This document shows positions 9,918 to 18,469 of a DNA stretch of 64,000 nt, piece after piece. The notes under the pieces are model-generated. The model had not been told where the DNA came from and did no database searches. It was given only the letters and a program-made list of their open reading frames with translations. This stretch comes from XN24 sp035514535 (GTDB taxonomy: Bacteria > Pseudomonadota > Gammaproteobacteria > Steroidobacterales > XN24). The DNA lies in the NCBI GenBank assembly GCA_035514535.1, contig DATKAZ010000037.1:58321-122320 (forward strand), in the 5' to 3' direction. How positions within the stretch are numbered: the first letter of the stretch is position 1; the number at the start of each line of letters is the position of its first letter. Position numbers and translations under genes: made by a program.

Positions 9918-11400
9918 CGGCGGGGTTGACCCAGGGGCGCAAGGCCGCGAGCAGGTCACTGGCGACCAGCCCTCGTTCCCCAACGCGCGCCGCGTCGTCG
10001 GCGGCCAGCGCGTGCGCCAGCACGCCGGCACAGGCGGCGCGCTCGAGATCACCGAGCTGGGCCGCGAGGCCCGCGATGATCCCGGTGAGGACATCGCCCA
10101 TTCCGCCGCTGGCCATGCCCGGATTGCCACGATCGCAAAGCCACAGCGACGGGCCCGTGCCACACACGAGGGTCCCGGCACCTTTCAGCACCGTGACGCC
10201 GCCATAACGTTCACGCAGTGCGCGCACGGCCGCCGGGCGGTCCGCTTCGATGCCGGCCGCATCGCTGTCGAGCATTCGCCCCGCCTCGCCCGGGTGCGGC
10301 GTCAGGATCCACCGGTCGGAGCGGCGTGGCGCCGCGGACAACAGGTTGAGCGCGTCCGCATCGAGCACGCAGGGCCGGCCCGAGGCCAGCGCCGCATCCA
10401 GCAGGGCCCGTCCCCAGCCCGATCGCCCGAGGCCCGGGCCGGCCGCAATCACCGTCGCGCGCGCGAGCAATGCGTCGAGGGCGTCGGGCCCTTCCACCCC
10501 GTGACACATCAATTCCGGCCGCGCCGCCAGGATCGCCGCCACATGCTGCGGCCGTGTCGCCACGCTCACGAGCCCCGCGCCGGAACGCAGTGCCGCCTCG
10601 CCGGCAAGGCGCGCGGCACCGCCCATCCCCGCGTCGCCGCCCAGCACGAGCACGTGACCGAAGCGCCCCTTGTGCGCATCGCGCGGGCGCCGCGGCAGCC
10701 AGTCACCGAGGATCGCAGGTTCGAGCCTCCGCGCAGCCGGGCTCATGCCCCGGTCCAGGCCGGCGGGCGCACCGAGATCGGCGAATGCCAGCTCGCCCGT
10801 GAGCCCGGGCCCCCGCCCGGTGAACAGGCCCAGTTTCAGTCCGACGAACGTCACCGTCAGCGTGGCCGCGACCGCCACGCCGAGCACGCAGCCGGTATCG
10901 GCGTGCAGACCGCTGGGGATATCGAGCGCCACCACCGGCCTGCCGGCGGCGTTGATCGACTCGACGGCGGCGCGGAATGCGCCTTCGAGTTCGCGCCCGA
11001 GCCCGGTGCCGAGCAACGCGTCCACGATCGGGCCGTCGCCGCCCGGGTCACCGCCGCCGTCCCAGGCGTGGATTTCGCCACCCTCGTCGCAATAGTCGGC
11101 GCAGGCCAGTGCCGCGTCGCCGTGCAGCCGCTCCGGCGCGACCAGGCCAAGCAGGCGCACGGCGAGGCCTGCCCGGCGCGCGAGGCGCGCGAGCGCATAA
11201 CCGTCGCCGCCGTTGTTGCCCGCGCCGCACACGACCGTGATCGCACGACTCGCCGGCCAGCGCCGCTGCAATGCGTCCAGCGCCGCGGCGGCCGCGCGCT
11301 CCATGAGTTCCCGGCCGGCGATACCATGGTCCTCGATCGTGCGACGGTCCAGCTCGCGCACTTGTGCGGCAGTCCACAGGTCGCGGGGCATGGATCGCAT
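9898..11400 (-). CDS. nnr: Bifunctional NAD(P)HX epimerase/dehydratase
   Basis: Nnr repairs hydrated NADH and NADPH: an N-terminal epimerase domain interconverts R and S forms and a C-terminal ADP-dependent dehydratase restores the cofactor. In the 500-residue product, GAGNNGGDGYALARLA (about 60-75) marks the YjeF_N domain. The C-terminal ribokinase-like domain shows AAGPGLGRSGW and the GNPGMASGGMGDVLTGI motif. The start is the ATG at 11400 or the one at 11391. No good ribosome site precedes either, and a TATAAT sits only seven bases upstream. It is the first gene of the tsaE-amiB-mutL operon. Confidence 0.94.
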   Translation of the reverse strand: MRSMPRDLWTAAQVRELDRRTIEDHGIAGRELMERAAAAALDALQRRWPASRAITVVCGAGNNGGDGYALARLARRAGLAVRLLGLVAPERLHGDAALACADYCDEGGEIHAWDGGGDPGGDGPIVDALLGTGLGRELEGAFRAAVESINAAGRPVVALDIPSGLHADTGCVLGVAVAATLTVTFVGLKLGLFTGRGPGLTGELAFADLGAPAGLDRGMSPAARRLEPAILGDWLPRRPRDAHKGRFGHVLVLGGDAGMGGAARLAGEAALRSGAGLVSVATRPQHVAAILAARPELMCHGVEGPDALDALLARATVIAAGPGLGRSGWGRALLDAALASGRPCVLDADALNLLSAAPRRSDRWILTPHPGEAGRMLDSDAAGIEADRPAAVRALRERYGGVTVLKGAGTLVCGTGPSLWLCDRGNPGMASGGMGDVLTGIIAGLAAQLGDLERAACAGVLAHALAADDAARVGERGLVASDLLAALRPWVNPADAHRSR

Positions 11401-11407
11401 GCGCGGG

Positions 11408-11413
11408 ATTATA
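11408..11413 (-). promoter_or_regulatory. Possible -10 box (TATAAT) for nnr, suggesting a leaderless mRNA
   Basis: Read on the minus strand, a perfect TATAAT lies seven bases before the nnr ATG at 11400. If used, transcription would begin at or within a base or two of the start codon. No convincing -35 hexamer is visible at 16-18 bases upstream, so this is a tentative call. Confidence 0.4.
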
Positions 11414-11439
11414 CTGCGGCCCACGGAGAGCCCTGCCCG

Positions 11440-12540
11440 ATGCATGAAATTGCCGTTTCGCCCGCGCCGGCCGCGATGCCGCCTCAGCTCGACGCCCTGT
11501 CGCGCGACATCCGTGCGTGGGGCCGGGAACTCGGCTTCGGGGCGCTCGGCATCGCGCGCTCGGCACTGCCGGACGACGAGGCCTGGCTGAAACGCTGGCT
11601 CGCGCTCGGGCGCCAAGGCGAGATGCGCTGGATGGCACGCCACGGGACGCGCCGCAGCCGCCCGGCCGAGCTGGTCCCCGGGACCGTCTCCGTGATCGCG
11701 GCCCGCATGGATTACCTGCCGCCGGAGACCACAGCGCCCGAGAGCGTGCTTGCGGACCCGTCGCTCGCCTATGTCTCCCGTTATGCGCTCGGGCGCGATT
11801 ACCACAAGGTGCTTCGCAATCGACTGCAACGCCTGGCAGAGCGCCTCGCCGGGGCCGTGGGCCCGTTCGGCTACCGCGTATTCACCGACAGCGCGCCCGT
11901 GCTGGAGAAAGCCCTGGCGCGCGATGCGGGTCTCGGGTGGATCGGCAAGCACACCAACCTGCTGTCGCGTGACGCCGGCAGCTGGTTCTTCCTCGGCGAG
12001 ATCTACACGGATCTGCCGCTGCCGGGCGATACCGCCCCGAGCACGCATTGCGGCAGCTGCACGGCGTGTATCGATGTCTGCCCGACCGGGGCGATCGTCG
12101 CGCCTTATGAGCTGGATGCCCGGCTGTGCATCTCTTACCTGACGATCGAGCACCCTGGAGCGATCCCGGAACCGCTGCGACCCGCATTCGGCAATCGCGT
12201 CTACGGCTGCGACGACTGCCAGCTCGTGTGCCCGTGGAACCGCTACGCCCGGGTCGCCCAGCTGGAGGATTTCGCGCCACGCAACGGACTGGACGCGCCG
12301 GCGCTGAGCACGCTGTTCAGCTGGTCCGAGGAAGAATTTCTCGCCCGCACCGCGGGCTCCGCGATTCGTCGCATAGGCCACGAGCGCTGGTTGCGCAACA
12401 TCGCCGTCGCCCTCGGCAACGCGGCGCCGGACCCGGTCGCGCGGGCGGCGCTCGAGAGCCGCTCGGATCATCCTTCCGCGCTGGTGCGAGAACACGTGCG
12501 CTGGGCCCTCGCGTGCCACGCGCAGGCGGCCAGACGTTGA
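11440..12540 (+). CDS. queG: Epoxyqueuosine reductase QueG
   Basis: QueG carries out the last step of queuosine formation in tRNA, reducing epoxyqueuosine with cobalamin and two [4Fe-4S] clusters. The 366-residue product has the N-terminal DUF1730 part (about 30-120), a segment GWIGKHTNLLSRDAGSW, then the ferredoxin-type cysteines CGSCTACIDVCPTGA and, later, the second set YGCDDCQLVCPWN. A HEAT-like C-terminal tail follows. The ATG at 11440 has GGAG about 11 bases upstream. It is divergent from nnr with only 39 bases between the start codons, the same pair arrangement as in E. coli. Confidence 0.96.
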   Translation: MHEIAVSPAPAAMPPQLDALSRDIRAWGRELGFGALGIARSALPDDEAWLKRWLALGRQGEMRWMARHGTRRSRPAELVPGTVSVIAARMDYLPPETTAPESVLADPSLAYVSRYALGRDYHKVLRNRLQRLAERLAGAVGPFGYRVFTDSAPVLEKALARDAGLGWIGKHTNLLSRDAGSWFFLGEIYTDLPLPGDTAPSTHCGSCTACIDVCPTGAIVAPYELDARLCISYLTIEHPGAIPEPLRPAFGNRVYGCDDCQLVCPWNRYARVAQLEDFAPRNGLDAPALSTLFSWSEEEFLARTAGSAIRRIGHERWLRNIAVALGNAAPDPVARAALESRSDHPSALVREHVRWALACHAQAARR

Positions 12541-12618
12541 GTTTGGACGCCCATCGGCACAGAATTGCCAAATACGTCGTCGCACGTGGTCGGGCGGATG
12601 CGCAAGGATGAGCACCTC

Positions 12619-13608
12619 ATGAACGAATCGAGCCCGGAACCCGAGAGTACGCCCACGGTGGATTTCGTCGACGCCCCGGATATCAGGCATTTCCTTTCGG
12701 GCCTGCTGCTGTTCAACGGCGTCGACATCCGCGCCGTCGGACCGTTCCTTGCCCGCACCCACCGCGTGGACATCAAGACCGGCGACACCCTGCTGACGCC
12801 GGCAACGCGCAATTCGCGCGTTTTCGTGATTCTTTCCGGGGCGCTCGAAGTCAGGCTCGAGTCCGCCGAGAGCCCGCCGCTGACGCTGCTTCATCCAGGC
12901 CAGTGCGCGGGAGAGATGTCGATCATCGAGGAGAAGGACCCGTCGGCGTGGGTGATCGCGGCCCGGGACTCCCACCTGATGGTGATCGAGCAGGACATCC
13001 TGTGGCGCATGATCAACGTGTCGCATGCCTTCGCGCGCAACCTGCTGATCATCCTGTCGTCCCGCGTCCGCTCGGACAACCAGGTGATCCTCGACAGCGT
13101 CGGCGTACTGCGGGAATTCGAGCGGCATGCAGTCACGGATGCCCTTACCGACCTGCACAACCGGCACTGGCTCGACAACATGTTTCGCCGCCGCCTCGAG
13201 CGTTGCCTCAAGGACGAGACGTCGGCCTCGATGGTGATGGTCGATGTCGACCAGTTCAAGCAGTTCAACGATCGCTTCGGCCATGTCGCCGGCGACCGCG
13301 CGCTACGTCTGGTCGCGGAAACCTTGCGGAATCACTTCCGGCCGGGAGACATGGTGGCGCGCTTCGGCGGCGACGAGTTCAGCATCTTGTTGCCGGGCGC
13401 GACGATCGAGGATGCTCGCACCTGCGCCGAGCGCGCGCGCTGGTCGGTGCTGAAGGCGACCGACGAAGACGCCGGCGCACCGAAAATCACGCTCTCGGCG
13501 GGTGTGGCCGGCGCCCAGGCGGGCGATACGCTCGAGACGCTGATCGCGCGCGCGGACGACGCCCTGTACCGCGCCAAGCTGGGCGGCCGCAACCGGGTGG
13601 AAAGCTAG
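12619..13608 (+). CDS. Diguanylate cyclase with N-terminal cyclic-nucleotide-binding-type domain
   Basis: This 329-residue cytosolic protein joins a cyclic-nucleotide-binding-like beta-roll (about 30-150, with the RVFVILSGALEVRLE strand pair and GQCAGEMSIIEE) to a GGDEF domain (about 170-329). The active-site motif GGDEF is intact at 250-254 and an RxxD inhibitory site (RPGD) lies five residues before it, so it should make cyclic di-GMP with product inhibition. The CNB part lacks an evident full phosphate-binding cassette, so the ligand is unknown. The ATG at 12619 was chosen for its AAGGA ribosome site; another ATG at 12598 is possible. No effector gene is adjacent. Confidence 0.9.
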   Translation: MNESSPEPESTPTVDFVDAPDIRHFLSGLLLFNGVDIRAVGPFLARTHRVDIKTGDTLLTPATRNSRVFVILSGALEVRLESAESPPLTLLHPGQCAGEMSIIEEKDPSAWVIAARDSHLMVIEQDILWRMINVSHAFARNLLIILSSRVRSDNQVILDSVGVLREFERHAVTDALTDLHNRHWLDNMFRRRLERCLKDETSASMVMVDVDQFKQFNDRFGHVAGDRALRLVAETLRNHFRPGDMVARFGGDEFSILLPGATIEDARTCAERARWSVLKATDEDAGAPKITLSAGVAGAQAGDTLETLIARADDALYRAKLGGRNRVES

Positions 13609-13623
13609 GGCGTAGCGCCCTAG
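13605..13623. terminator. Shared hairpin holding the stop codons of two convergent genes
   Basis: A perfect 8-bp stem (CTAGGGCG / CGCCCTAG) with a three-base loop lies between the diguanylate cyclase gene and panD. The plus-strand TAG stop at 13606-13608 and the minus-strand TAG stop of panD (13620-13622) sit inside the two arms. There is no clear T-tract on the plus side and only a short CTTT on the minus side, so termination strength is uncertain. Confidence 0.5.
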
Positions 13624-14000
13624 GCGGCCTGTACGGGGATGGCGTTGCCCGTGCGGGTGACGCGATTGTCCTCGTCGAGGTAGACGAGACGCGGCTTGTG
13701 AAGAAGCGCTTCCTGCTGGCTCATCGCGCCGTACGCGCAGATGATGATGCGATCACCGGGCCGCGCCTTGTGTGCCGCGGCACCGTTCACCGAAATAATC
13801 CGGGAGCCGGCCTCCGCGCGAATCGCATAGGTCGTAAAGCGCTCGCCGCCCGTGACGTTGTAGATCTGGATCTGCTCGTACTCGAGGATGCCCGCGAGTT
13901 CGAGCAACTGCGAGTCGATCGCGCACGACCCCTCGTAGTCCAGCTCTGCGTGAGTCACGCAGGCCCGGTGTAGCTTCGCCTTGAGCAAAGTCAGCTGCAT
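13620..14000 (-). CDS. panD: Aspartate 1-decarboxylase PanD (pyruvoyl enzyme)
   Basis: PanD makes beta-alanine for pantothenate by decarboxylating aspartate. The 126-residue proenzyme cleaves itself between Gly24 and Ser25; the site is visible as YEGSC, with Ser25 becoming the pyruvoyl group. Other family marks are KAKLHRA at the N-terminus, Tyr in IYNVTGGERF, and NGAAAHKARPGD. The ATG at 14000 has an AAGGAGG-type ribosome site. It is the distal gene of the pcnB-folK-panBC operon, 82 bases after panC. No separate panZ-type activator gene is nearby. Confidence 0.97.
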   Translation of the reverse strand: MQLTLLKAKLHRACVTHAELDYEGSCAIDSQLLELAGILEYEQIQIYNVTGGERFTTYAIRAEAGSRIISVNGAAAHKARPGDRIIICAYGAMSQQEALLHKPRLVYLDEDNRVTRTGNAIPVQAA

Positions 14001-14082
14001 CGGTTCCTCCTTCCCACGCCGAAAATTCCACGTCCCTGAAAGTATTGCCTGTAGCGGGCCGTGCGGCGGCTCGGGCCCTGTT

Positions 14083-14940
14083 CTACAGCTCGACGACCAC
14101 GTTGTCGATCAGGCGGGCCCGGCCAAGGCGGCCCGCCGCGAGTATGACCAGGCGCCGGTCTGCCGGTTCCGCCGGCTCGAGCCCGTCTTGCCGGCGTACC
14201 TCGAAATACTCGGCATCCAGCCCGGCCGCACGAATATTGTCCATGCCGGCTTGCTGTAATGCAACAAAATCGCGCCGGCCGGCCCGCAGGGCATCCGCCG
14301 CCGTCCGCAGTGCGGCATACAGCGCGGGGGCCGCCGCGCGCTGCGCGGCGTCCAGGTAACGGTTCCTGGAGCTCATCGCCAGGCCGTCCGGCTCGCGGCG
14401 CGTCGCCACGCCGAGGACCTCGACGGGAAAGCACAGCTCGGCCGTCATGCGCCGCACGACGGTGAGCTGCTGGTAGTCCTTTTCGCCGAACGCGGCGAGC
14501 TGCGGCTGGACGAGATTGAACAGTTTCGCCACTACCGTGGCCACGCCGGAAAAATGGCCGGGCCTCGATATGCCGCACAGCATCTCCGCGAGGCCCGGTA
14601 CGTCGACCCGGGTCGCCGCCGCGCGCCCGCCCGGATACATCGTGTCCTCGTGCGGCGCGAACACCAGGTCGCAGTTCACCGTCGCGAGCTGCGCCAGGTC
14701 TTCCGCCAGGGTGCGCGGATACGCGGAAAAATCCTCGCCGGGACCGAATTGCAGCGGGTTGACGAAGATGCTCACCACGACGCGGTCGGCGCGCGCCGCC
14801 ACCGCGCGCACGAGGTCGAGGTGCCCCGCATGCAGGTTGCCCATGGTGGGCACGAAGCCGATGCGCAGGCCCGCGTGCCGCCATTCCCCGAGCCGCTCGC
14901 GAAGCGCCGCGGGCGGGACGACGACCGCCGGGCGACTCAC
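14083..14940 (-). CDS. panC: Pantothenate synthetase PanC
   Basis: PanC condenses pantoate and beta-alanine with ATP to give pantothenate. The 285-residue product shows the nucleotidyl-transferase signature PTMGNLHAGHLDL (about 31-43), FVNPLQFGPGEDF, the pantoate site around CGISRPGHFSGV, and AMSSRNRYL, the KMSKS-like ATP loop. The GTG start at 14940 overlaps the panB TGA by four bases (GTGA), so the two are coupled. With panB and panD here, the whole branch from ketoisovalerate and aspartate to pantothenate is present except the ketopantoate reductase (panE or an ilvC activity). Confidence 0.96.
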   Translation of the reverse strand: MSRPAVVVPPAALRERLGEWRHAGLRIGFVPTMGNLHAGHLDLVRAVAARADRVVVSIFVNPLQFGPGEDFSAYPRTLAEDLAQLATVNCDLVFAPHEDTMYPGGRAAATRVDVPGLAEMLCGISRPGHFSGVATVVAKLFNLVQPQLAAFGEKDYQQLTVVRRMTAELCFPVEVLGVATRREPDGLAMSSRNRYLDAAQRAAAPALYAALRTAADALRAGRRDFVALQQAGMDNIRAAGLDAEYFEVRRQDGLEPAEPADRRLVILAAGRLGRARLIDNVVVEL

Positions 14941-15773
14941 GAGAAGCAGTGCTCCGGAGCCGGGTAGGTGCCGTCCTTGACCGCGGCGACGTATGCAGAC
15001 AGCGCCCCGGGCACACCATCCGCTCCGGCGAGGTAATTGTGCGCAAAGCGCGGCTTGCGGCCTTCGGTCACCGCAAGAATGTCATACAGCACGAGGATCT
15101 GGCCATCGACATCGGGCCCGGCGCCGATCCCGATCACGGGCACCGACAGCGCCGCGGTGATGGCTCGGCCCAGCGCCGCTGGGACGCACTCGAGCAGGAC
15201 GATATCGGCGCCCGCCTCCTGCAGCGCATGCGCGTCGGCGAGCATCTGTCGCGCCGCTTCCTGATCGCGACCCTGCACCTTGAAGCCGCCGAGCTTGTGA
15301 ACCGACTGCGGGGTCAGGCCGATGTGTGCGCACACCGGGATGTCGCGTGCGGCGAGAAACTCCACGGTGCGCACCTGCAGGGCACCGCCTTCCAGCTTCA
15401 CCATGGCCGCACCGCCGTCCTGCATCAGTCGCACGGCATTCGCAAACGCGGGTTCGGGCAGCGAATAGCTGCCGAACGGCATGTCGGCGACCAGGAATGC
15501 CCGGCGCACGCCACGACGCACGCAGCGGGTGTGATAGACCATGTCGGTCATCGTCACCGGTACCGTCGTGTCATGCCCCTGGATCACCATGCCGAGGGAA
15601 TCACCCACGAGGACGAGCTCCGTACCGGCCGCGTCGACCGTGGCCGCGAAGCTGGCATCGTAGGCGGTCAGGCAGGCGATCTTTTCGCCACTCGCCTTCA
15701 TGTGCCTCAGGGTGTCGAGGGTCACAGGCTTGTCGGCGCTCGCCCTGTCCTGGAGATGGCTGTACATCGTCAT
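14937..15773 (-). CDS. panB: Ketopantoate hydroxymethyltransferase PanB
   Basis: PanB transfers a hydroxymethyl group from methylenetetrahydrofolate to 2-ketoisovalerate, the first step toward pantothenate. The 278-residue TIM-barrel protein contains the typical segments LTAYDASFA, VGDSLGMVIQGHDTTVPVT (metal ligand Asp), MVKLEGG, HIGLTPQ and GIGAGPDVDGQILV. Starts at 15773 or at a second ATG at 15767 are both possible; the longer form is given. It lies 55 bases after the deoxynucleoside kinase gene and is coupled to panC. Confidence 0.96.
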   Translation of the reverse strand: MTMYSHLQDRASADKPVTLDTLRHMKASGEKIACLTAYDASFAATVDAAGTELVLVGDSLGMVIQGHDTTVPVTMTDMVYHTRCVRRGVRRAFLVADMPFGSYSLPEPAFANAVRLMQDGGAAMVKLEGGALQVRTVEFLAARDIPVCAHIGLTPQSVHKLGGFKVQGRDQEAARQMLADAHALQEAGADIVLLECVPAALGRAITAALSVPVIGIGAGPDVDGQILVLYDILAVTEGRKPRFAHNYLAGADGVPGALSAYVAAVKDGTYPAPEHCFS

Positions 15774-15828
15774 GGTGCGGTCCGGCGCGACGGCAGGCGG
15801 GTCAGCATGGCCAACTCGCGGCCAAACA

Positions 15829-16485
15829 TCAATCCGGTTCGCCGAAGGGTGCGGGATTGTAGTACTGGCGCCCGCCCTCCATCGCGTGAATGCGAGCGAG
15901 CAGGTCCCGATAGTCGTCGTCCCGCCTCACCGGATCGATGAGCGCCGCATTGACGATCAGCAGCGGCCCCGCGTCGTAGCGATGGAAAAAGTCCATGTAG
16001 GCCTCCGACAGCCTGCGCAGGTAATCGACGCGCACGGATTGCTCATAGGGAATGCCGCGCCGCTGCACGCGGTCGAGCAGCACATCGACGGGGGCCTGGA
16101 GATAGATGACGAGGTCGGGGGTGGGCGCGTCGAGCGCAAGCCCCTGGTAGACCTGTTCATAGAGGCGGTATTCCTCGTCCGGCAACGTCAGGCGGGCGAA
16201 GATACGGTCTTTCTCCAGCAGGAAGTCCGCGACCCGTCCGCCTGCGAACAGGTCGGCCTGGCGCATCTCCTGGGCCTGGCGGGCGCGCTGGAAAAGAAAA
16301 TGCAGCTGGGTCGGCAAGGCGTTCGCGACCGGGTCGCGATAGAAGCGCTCCAGGAAAGGATTCTCCTCCGCGCGTTCCAGCACGAGCTCGAACTGCAGGG
16401 TCTCGGCAAGCCGCAGCGCAAGCGAGGTCTTGCCGACCCCGATCGGCCCCTCGATGGCGATATAGCGCAAGGCGCGCGCCATCAC
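15829..16485 (-). CDS. Deoxynucleoside kinase-family protein
   Basis: A P-loop kinase of the deoxyadenosine/deoxyguanosine kinase family, which phosphorylates deoxynucleosides for salvage. The 218-residue product has the P-loop GPIGVGKTS (about 13-21), the ERAEENPFLERFY segment typical of the substrate site, PDLVIYL before the DR motif (LDRVQRRG), and a lid region. The start is a GTG at 16485 that overlaps the folK TGA (GTGA), or the ATG directly after it. Members of this family often sit between folK and panB in gammaproteobacteria; the physiological substrate here is not shown. Confidence 0.88.
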   Translation of the reverse strand: MMARALRYIAIEGPIGVGKTSLALRLAETLQFELVLERAEENPFLERFYRDPVANALPTQLHFLFQRARQAQEMRQADLFAGGRVADFLLEKDRIFARLTLPDEEYRLYEQVYQGLALDAPTPDLVIYLQAPVDVLLDRVQRRGIPYEQSVRVDYLRRLSEAYMDFFHRYDAGPLLIVNAALIDPVRRDDDYRDLLARIHAMEGGRQYYNPAPFGEPD

Positions 16486-16982
16486 GAGTCCAGCCTGGCC
16501 AGGCCGCCGTCGCCGACTGCGGCCGCAAGTTGCGCGATCCTCGGCCCGCCCGGCAGGCGCAGCCCCGGCGCCAGCTCCAGCAGCGGGATGAGCACGAACG
16601 GACGTTCCTTAAGCCCGGGATGCGGCAGCGTCAGCCCGGGGCTGTCGACCCGCAGGCCGCCATGCAGCAACAGGTCCAGGTCCAGCGTGCGAGGCCCCCA
16701 GCGCGGACCGTCGCGCCGCCGGCCGTGCGCAGCCTCGATTTGTTGCAACTCACTCAAGAGCACTGCGGCCGGCAGCGTAGTCAACAGCCCGGCCACGGCG
16801 TTCACGAAATCAGGCTGCCCCTGCGGACCCATCGGCGGATTGCGATACAACGCGGAATGCGCGACGAGCCGGCTATGCGGGAGGCGGGCGAGTGCCTCGA
16901 GCGCGGCGCGCAGCTGTGCGGCCGGGTCGTCCAGATTGCTGCCGAGCCCGATATAGGCGGGCACCAGGTGATCCGCCGCCAT
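16482..16982 (-). CDS. folK: HPPK: 6-hydroxymethyl-7,8-dihydropterin pyrophosphokinase
   Basis: FolK moves pyrophosphate from ATP to hydroxymethyldihydropterin in folate synthesis. The 166-residue product shows IGLGSNLDDP at the N-terminus, SALYRNPPMGPQGQPDFVN, and the signature GPRTLDLDLLL with the two magnesium-binding Asp residues, followed by LPHPGLKERPFVL. The ATG at 16982 is two bases from the end of pcnB. Grouping with panB and panC is common since methylene-THF is the PanB cofactor. Confidence 0.96.
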   Translation of the reverse strand: MAADHLVPAYIGLGSNLDDPAAQLRAALEALARLPHSRLVAHSALYRNPPMGPQGQPDFVNAVAGLLTTLPAAVLLSELQQIEAAHGRRRDGPRWGPRTLDLDLLLHGGLRVDSPGLTLPHPGLKERPFVLIPLLELAPGLRLPGGPRIAQLAAAVGDGGLARLDS

Positions 16983-16984
16983 GC

Positions 16985-18385
16985 TCAGCCCGTGCTGCCG
17001 CCGGGCTTGCGCCGCCGCGGCCTGCGTCGCCGGCGCGGCCTGGCCGGGGTCGCGGTGCCCGCCTCCGCCGCCGGGTCCGCCGCAGTGCCTGCATCCTCCT
17101 GCGTGCGCGCGCGGCGGCTCCCGGGCTCCACTGCTGCCTCGCGAGCCTGCCCGTCCATGGTCTGCAGTCCGGTCCAGAACTCGGCCAGGGCGGGCTCCGC
17201 ATCGCCGATACGGGCCCTGAGGAGCAGGAAGTCATAAGCCGCCCGGAAACGCGGGTGGCCGATCATGCCCAGCACGCGCCGGCCCTTGGTCTTCTGCAGC
17301 CGCAACTGCATGACCATCATTTCCTTCATCGGCGTCGTGATCCGCCGCGGGATGGCGACATGGCTCTGCTGAGCGTCCACGATCTCGTCGGCAGCCAGAA
17401 GGAGCGCCTGCATTGGCGTTTCGCCCGCCTCTTCCAACCGCGCCGCGCGGCGGCGGGTCGGCCCCCACAACAGCACGCTGAACAGGAACACGGCGGTGAC
17501 CGGCTCGTCTGCCGCCACGCGCTGGTCGGTATTGGCAAGCGCCTCGAGCAACAGCGCACGGTAGGGCTCGCCGGCCTCGCTGTCGAGCAGGGCATCCACG
17601 GCCGGGAAGAGCTGCCGGAAATGGCCGTAGCGCCGCAGCAACTCGTAGGACGGCACGGCATAACCGCCGAGAAACAACTTCATCACTTCGTCGAACAGAC
17701 GGGCCGGCGGCACGGCCTCGAGCAATGCTGCAAACGAGCGCAGCGGCGCCTCGGTGGAGGCCTCGATCCGGAAGCCGAGCTTGGCCGCAAATCTCACCGC
17801 GCGGAGCAGGCGCACGGGATCCTCGCGGTAGCGGGCATCGGCATCGCCGATCAACCGCAGTACGCCGGCGCGGATGTCCTCCACGCCACCGGTGTAGTCC
17901 CAGATCGAGAAGTCTGCGATGTTGTAATAAAGCGAGTTGGCGGTGAAATCGCGCCGCCAGACATCGTCGTCGATGCTGCCGTAACGATTGTCCCGCAGGA
18001 TGCGGCCGTCGCCGTCCTTCAGCAGCAATGCATTGTCGTCGGTATCGGTCTCGTCGTCCGCGGCGCGAAAGGTCGCGACCTCGACGATATCCCTGCCGAA
18101 ATAGACGTGCGCCAGGCGGAAGCGCCGGCCGATGAGCCGGCAGTTGCGGAACAGGCGTCTGACGTCCTCGGGATGGGCGTCCGTCGCAATGTCGAAATCC
18201 TTGGGTTCGCGCCCGAGCAGCAGGTCCCTGACTCCGCCACCGACCAGGAAGGCCTGGTAGCCGGCGTCGCGCAGGCGATACAAGACCTTCAGGGCATTGT
18301 TGGAGATCTGCGTGCGGGAAACATTGTGCTCGGGCCTTGGGATGATCCGTGGCCGTGTTTCCGTGCCGTTCGCCGCGCTGGCCAA
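16985..18385 (-). CDS. pcnB: Poly(A) polymerase PcnB
   Basis: PcnB adds 3' poly(A) tails that mark RNAs for decay. The 466-residue product has the class II nucleotidyltransferase head: VGGGVRDLLLGREPKDFDIAT (about 48-68, with the two catalytic Asp), then RRDFTANSLYYN and EDPVRLLRAVRFAAKLGF. The C-terminal domain ends in a strongly basic tail (about 430-460) rich in Arg and Pro, expected for RNA binding. The arrangement of ISRTQIS-like NVSRTQISNNALKV before the head separates PcnB from CCA-adding enzymes. The start is a TTG at 18385 after a GCGGA-type ribosome site; it is the first gene of the operon. Confidence 0.94.
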   Translation of the reverse strand: MASAANGTETRPRIIPRPEHNVSRTQISNNALKVLYRLRDAGYQAFLVGGGVRDLLLGREPKDFDIATDAHPEDVRRLFRNCRLIGRRFRLAHVYFGRDIVEVATFRAADDETDTDDNALLLKDGDGRILRDNRYGSIDDDVWRRDFTANSLYYNIADFSIWDYTGGVEDIRAGVLRLIGDADARYREDPVRLLRAVRFAAKLGFRIEASTEAPLRSFAALLEAVPPARLFDEVMKLFLGGYAVPSYELLRRYGHFRQLFPAVDALLDSEAGEPYRALLLEALANTDQRVAADEPVTAVFLFSVLLWGPTRRRAARLEEAGETPMQALLLAADEIVDAQQSHVAIPRRITTPMKEMMVMQLRLQKTKGRRVLGMIGHPRFRAAYDFLLLRARIGDAEPALAEFWTGLQTMDGQAREAAVEPGSRRARTQEDAGTAADPAAEAGTATPARPRRRRRPRRRKPGGSTG

Positions 18386-18469
18386 TCCGTGTCCGCCTGT
18401 GTGAGTACAGCCCGCAAGTCTACCATGCGGTCCCGCGTTCCGGCCGCGGCGCCAGGGCGGGCGCGGGCA

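Noticed and set aside
11401..13284. Long minus-strand open frame that extends the nnr frame upstream to about 1128 codons
   Set aside because: It is the antisense of queG and the diguanylate cyclase gene; the predicted sequence has no domain and reflects GC-rich codon bias. nnr ends its homology at residue 1 near 11400.
13606..13630. Classical intrinsic terminator after the diguanylate cyclase gene
   Set aside because: The stem is perfect but no T-tract follows on the plus strand, so it is listed only as a hairpin with uncertain termination.
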